Shown here piece after piece: positions 61,627 to 64,000 of a stretch of 64,000 nucleotides of DNA. How positions within the stretch are numbered: the first letter of the stretch is position 1; the number at the start of each line of letters is the position of its first letter. The translations under genes and the position numbers were made by a program. The DNA lies in NCBI RefSeq assembly GCF_002078175.1, contig NZ_MWFK01000001.1, positions 1,550,001 through 1,614,000 on the forward strand, given 5' to 3'. Source of the DNA: Streptomyces sp. M41(2017) (GTDB taxonomy: Bacteria; Actinomycetota; Actinomycetes; Streptomycetales; Streptomycetaceae). A model generated the notes under the pieces. The model did not search any database and was not told where the DNA came from. It worked only from the letters and a program-made list of their open reading frames with translations.

Positions 61627-62727
61627 TCAGCGGGCGATGTCCCCGTAGCCCTCGATCTCCTGCGGGCCGCGCGTGCCGGGGCCCACGTAGGTCGCGGAGG
61701 GCCGCACCAGGCGGCCGGTGCGCTTCTGCTCCAGGATGTGCGCCGACCAGCCCGCGGTACGGGCGCACGTGAACATCGACGTGAACATGTGCGCCGGGAC
61801 CTCCGCGAAGTCCAGGACGATGGCCGCCCAGAACTCCACGTTCGTCGCCAGGACCCGGTCCGGACGGCGGGCGTGCAGCTCGGCCAGGGCGGCCTTCTCC
61901 AGCGCCTCGGCCACCTCGAAACGGGGCGCGCCCAGCTCACGGGCCGTACGCCGCAGGACGCGGGCCCGCGGGTCCTCCGCCCGGTACACGCGGTGCCCGA
62001 AGCCCATCAGACGCTCGCCCTTGTCGAGGGCCTGGCGGACGTACGCGTCGGCGTCACCGGTGCGCTCGATCTCCTCGATCATGCCGAGGACCCGGGAGGG
62101 CGCGCCGCCGTGCAGCGGACCCGACATGGCCCCCACCGCTCCGGACAGCGCCGCCGCCACGTCCGCGCCCGTCGAGGCGATCACCCGCGCGGTGAACGTC
62201 GACGCGTTCATGCCGTGCTCGGCGGCCGACGTCCAGTACGCGTCGACCGCGGCGACGTGCTTCGGGTCGGGCTCGCCGCGCCAGCGGATCATGAACCGCT
62301 CGACGACGGACTGCGCCTTGTCGATCTCGCTCTGCGGAACCATCGCGTGGCCCTGCCCGCGGGCGGACTGGGCGACGTACGACAGCGCCATCACGGCGGC
62401 GCGCGCGAGGTCCTCGCGGGCCTGCCGCTCGTCGATGTCGAGGAGCGGTTTGAGGCCCCAGACGGGCGCGAGCATGGCGAGCGCGGACTGCACGTCGACA
62501 CGGATGTCGCCGGAGTGGACGGGGATCGGGAACGGCTCGGCGGGCGGCAGGCCGGGGTTGAAGGCGCCGTCGACGAGGAGCCCCCACACGTTCCCGAAGG
62601 AGACGTGGCCGACCAGGTCCTCGATGTCGACGCCCCGGTACCGGAGTGCGCCGCCCTCCTTGTCCGGTTCGGCGATCTCCGTCTCGAACGCGACGACTCC
62701 TTCGAGTCCGGGTACGAAGTCGGACAT
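61627..62727 (-). CDS. Citrate synthase-like protein
   Basis: 366 residues. Conserved pieces are the [17 protein letters not shown] region near 220 (His), [17 protein letters not shown] near 250 (His and Arg) and the C-terminal [14 protein letters not shown] with catalytic Asp replaced in its usual motif region by [16 protein letters not shown]. Type I bacterial citrate and methylcitrate synthases condense acetyl- or propionyl-CoA with oxaloacetate. It matches the second citrate synthase gene near pdxH in S. coelicolor. Divergent from pdxH. Confidence 0.87.
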   Translation of the reverse strand: MSDFVPGLEGVVAFETEIAEPDKEGGALRYRGVDIEDLVGHVSFGNVWGLLVDGAFNPGLPPAEPFPIPVHSGDIRVDVQSALAMLAPVWGLKPLLDIDERQAREDLARAAVMALSYVAQSARGQGHAMVPQSEIDKAQSVVERFMIRWRGEPDPKHVAAVDAYWTSAAEHGMNASTFTARVIASTGADVAAALSGAVGAMSGPLHGGAPSRVLGMIEEIERTGDADAYVRQALDKGERLMGFGHRVYRAEDPRARVLRRTARELGAPRFEVAEALEKAALAELHARRPDRVLATNVEFWAAIVLDFAEVPAHMFTSMFTCARTAGWSAHILEQKRTGRLVRPSATYVGPGTRGPQEIEGYGDIAR

Positions 62728-63063
62728 CAGGCGGCTCCTCGTGACGTGTTCGGCAGATGGTGTTGTCGGGGCGCGCACGCCCCTGTCCCACCGGGTGGGT
62801 GCCGGTCGGCGGTCGTGCGGTCCGCACACCGGATCCACGGTCGTTTCCGAAGACTCTCGAATACTCTTCGAAGAACCCTCGCCGACTCGCGGTCCGAAGC
62901 GGACACCCCGGTCATGCCCCGTGCGGCCGGTCATCCAACCGGAACGGCCCCAGCACGATATCTCCGGGTGCCTGCTTTGGGGAGAGTCCGCGGCACTCAG
63001 TGCCACCACGTGACGAAGCACACCCGCCCCCGGGAGCCGCCCCGCATACGGCAGGATGGCCGC
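62728..63063. promoter_or_regulatory. Divergent promoter region of citrate synthase and pdxH
   Basis: 336 bp. A palindrome TCTTCGAAGA (62865-62874) and another GAAGA 16 bp earlier (62849-62853) lie in an AT-richer patch, a possible operator. No other gene-like signal seen. Confidence 0.45.
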
Positions 63064-63810
63064 GTGAACGATCGTTTCCCGGACGAATCCGCAGCCGAAC
63101 CCCTCATCCGCCGCGCCGCAGAGACGGCCGAGGGCCTCGACGAGAGCGACCTCGCCCCGGACCCCGCCGCGATGCGCGCCCACTACCGCGCCGAGGGCCT
63201 CGACGAGAGCGACCTCGCCCCGCACCCCATGGAACAGTTCGCCCGCTGGTTCCGGCAGGCCGCCCAGGCGGCCCTGCACGGCTTCGTCCACGAACCCAAC
63301 GCGATGGTCGTGTCCACCGCCGACGCCGACGGCCGCCCCAGCTCCCGCACCGTGCTGCTCAAGCAGTACGACGAACACGGCTTCGTCTTCTACACCAACT
63401 ACGGCTCCCGCAAGGCCCGTGAACTGGCCGAGAACCCGTACATCTCGCTGCTGTTCCCCTGGCACCCGCTCGCCCGGCAGGTCATCGTCACCGGAACGGC
63501 CCGCCGCACCGGACGCGACGAGACCGCCGCCTACTTCCGCACCCGTCCGCACGGCTCCCAGCTCGGCGCCTGGGCCAGCACCCAGTCCACCGTCATCGAC
63601 GCACGCAGCGAACTCGACGCCACCTACGAGGAGTTGAGCGCCCGCTACCCCGAGGGCGAACAAGTGCCGGTGCCGCCGCACTGGGGCGGATTCCGGATCG
63701 CGCCGCAGAGCGTGGAGTTCTGGCAGGGCCGCGAGAACCGTCTCCACGACCGGCTCCGCTACGTCGCCGAGACCGACGGCAGCTGGCGCCGCGAACGCCT
63801 CAGCCCCTGA
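63064..63810 (+). CDS. pdxH: Pyridoxamine 5'-phosphate oxidase
   Basis: 248 residues from GTG 63064. The core has [34 protein letters not shown], the FMN-binding [11 protein letters not shown] and the C-terminal substrate-binding [20 protein letters not shown] plus LHDRL. It makes PLP from PNP or PMP. The N-terminus has an extra copy of [11 protein letters not shown], 21 residues apart, coded by an exact 33-bp direct repeat (63127-63159, 63190-63222). Usual family members have one copy, so this one is about 20 residues longer. Confidence 0.94.
   Translation: MNDRFPDESAAEPLIRRAAETAEGLDESDLAPDPAAMRAHYRAEGLDESDLAPHPMEQFARWFRQAAQAALHGFVHEPNAMVVSTADADGRPSSRTVLLKQYDEHGFVFYTNYGSRKARELAENPYISLLFPWHPLARQVIVTGTARRTGRDETAAYFRTRPHGSQLGAWASTQSTVIDARSELDATYEELSARYPEGEQVPVPPHWGGFRIAPQSVEFWQGRENRLHDRLRYVAETDGSWRRERLSP
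63127..63222 (+). repeat. 33-bp exact direct repeat inside pdxH
   Basis: 63127-63159 and 63190-63222 are identical and offset by 63 bp, keeping the reading frame. Each copy encodes [11 protein letters not shown]. Likely a recent in-frame tandem duplication of 63 bp with divergence of the remainder. Confidence 0.9.
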
Positions 63811-63839
63811 ACCCGTACGACCGGACGGGGCCTACGAGC

Positions 63840-63925
63840 GGACGGGACCGGACGACGGACGGGGCCCCTGCGACCGGCGGCCGGACGACGGACGGGGCCG
63901 GGGCCGGACGACCGGCACGCTGGCT
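63840..63925. repeat. Imperfect GC-rich repeats after pdxH
   Basis: CGGACGACGGACGGGGCC occurs twice (near 63851 and 63890) among related CGGACGG units. It lies between the convergent pdxH and the partial minus-strand gene and may include a terminator. Confidence 0.6.
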
Positions 63926-63959
63926 CCGGCCGACGAAGGTGACGCGAGGCCGCGAGCCG

Positions 63960-64000
63960 TCAGCCCAGGGCCTCGTCCACGATCACGCCCCACTGCGCCA
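63960..64000 (-). CDS. C-terminal end of an unidentified gene (cut by window edge)
   Basis: On the minus strand the last codons read AQWGVIVDEALG then TGA at 63962-63960. Codon choice is GC-ending and the frame is open to the edge. Too short to name. Confidence 0.45.
   Translation of the reverse strand, partial: AQWGVIVDEALG

Overview
The window is high-GC DNA from a Streptomyces-type actinomycete. The evidence is very high third-position GC, frequent GTG starts, 4-bp start/stop overlaps, many likely leaderless promoters, and a gene content that matches from memory the afsR to pdxH part of the Streptomyces coelicolor chromosome (about SCO4426 down to SCO4387, read here in that direction). 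No database search was possible, so gene identities rest on motifs, lengths, residue numbering and gene order.

Region 1 (1-12333) is the global antibiotic-regulation locus. It holds the 3' part of the SARP/STAND activator afsR, an afsS-like repeat peptide with a SARP-type promoter box, the membrane Ser/Thr kinase afsK (its activation-loop Thr falls at residue 168, as in AfsK), a kbpA-like VOC protein and a divergent TetR regulator. A fatty acid/steroid-type block (FadD-like ligase, Ltp2-like aldolase, DUF35 partner, enoyl-CoA hydratase) lies between afsS and afsK.

Region 2 (about 3.3-40.7 kb, interrupted by housekeeping genes) is a large acyl-CoA catabolic gene set. It contains two AMP-forming ligases, an NDP-forming acyl-CoA synthetase, four acyl-CoA dehydrogenase subunits, two enoyl-CoA hydratases, two thiolase-like proteins, two DUF35 proteins (one paired with a DoxX membrane protein), an SDR, a zinc alcohol dehydrogenase, a flavin reductase, an amidohydrolase, a cyclase-family hydrolase and a deazaflavin-type nitroreductase. 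Almost every promoter of this set carries the same 15-bp palindrome CTGAC-N5-GTCAG. There are 11 good or one-mismatch copies, one half-site, and one weaker copy on the start codon of the TetR gene at 11686. The simplest reading is one TetR-controlled regulon for breakdown of a cyclic or steroid-like carboxylate whose identity the sequence does not show.

Region 3 (40.8-55.5 kb) holds signalling and housekeeping genes: an EF-hand protein, a STAS anti-sigma antagonist, an ECF-like sigma factor with a zinc-finger/MDMPI anti-sigma partner, purU, an SCO4402-family protein, an amino-acid-type binding lipoprotein, a membrane protein with TQ(Y/F)IPPV repeats, an XRE/TPR regulator, a primase-polymerase-like protein, an ABC transporter, and an alpha/beta hydrolase whose nucleophile Ser is Ala.

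Region 4 (55.5-64 kb) contains the iron regulator dmdR1, a SIS-domain sugar isomerase with a DasR-like site, a PAS-PAS-GAF protein, a 700-bp non-coding leader region with a strong promoter and long stem, a RRHVD-type leader peptide before a 2OG-Fe(II) oxygenase, a citrate synthase, and pdxH with an internal 21-residue duplication.
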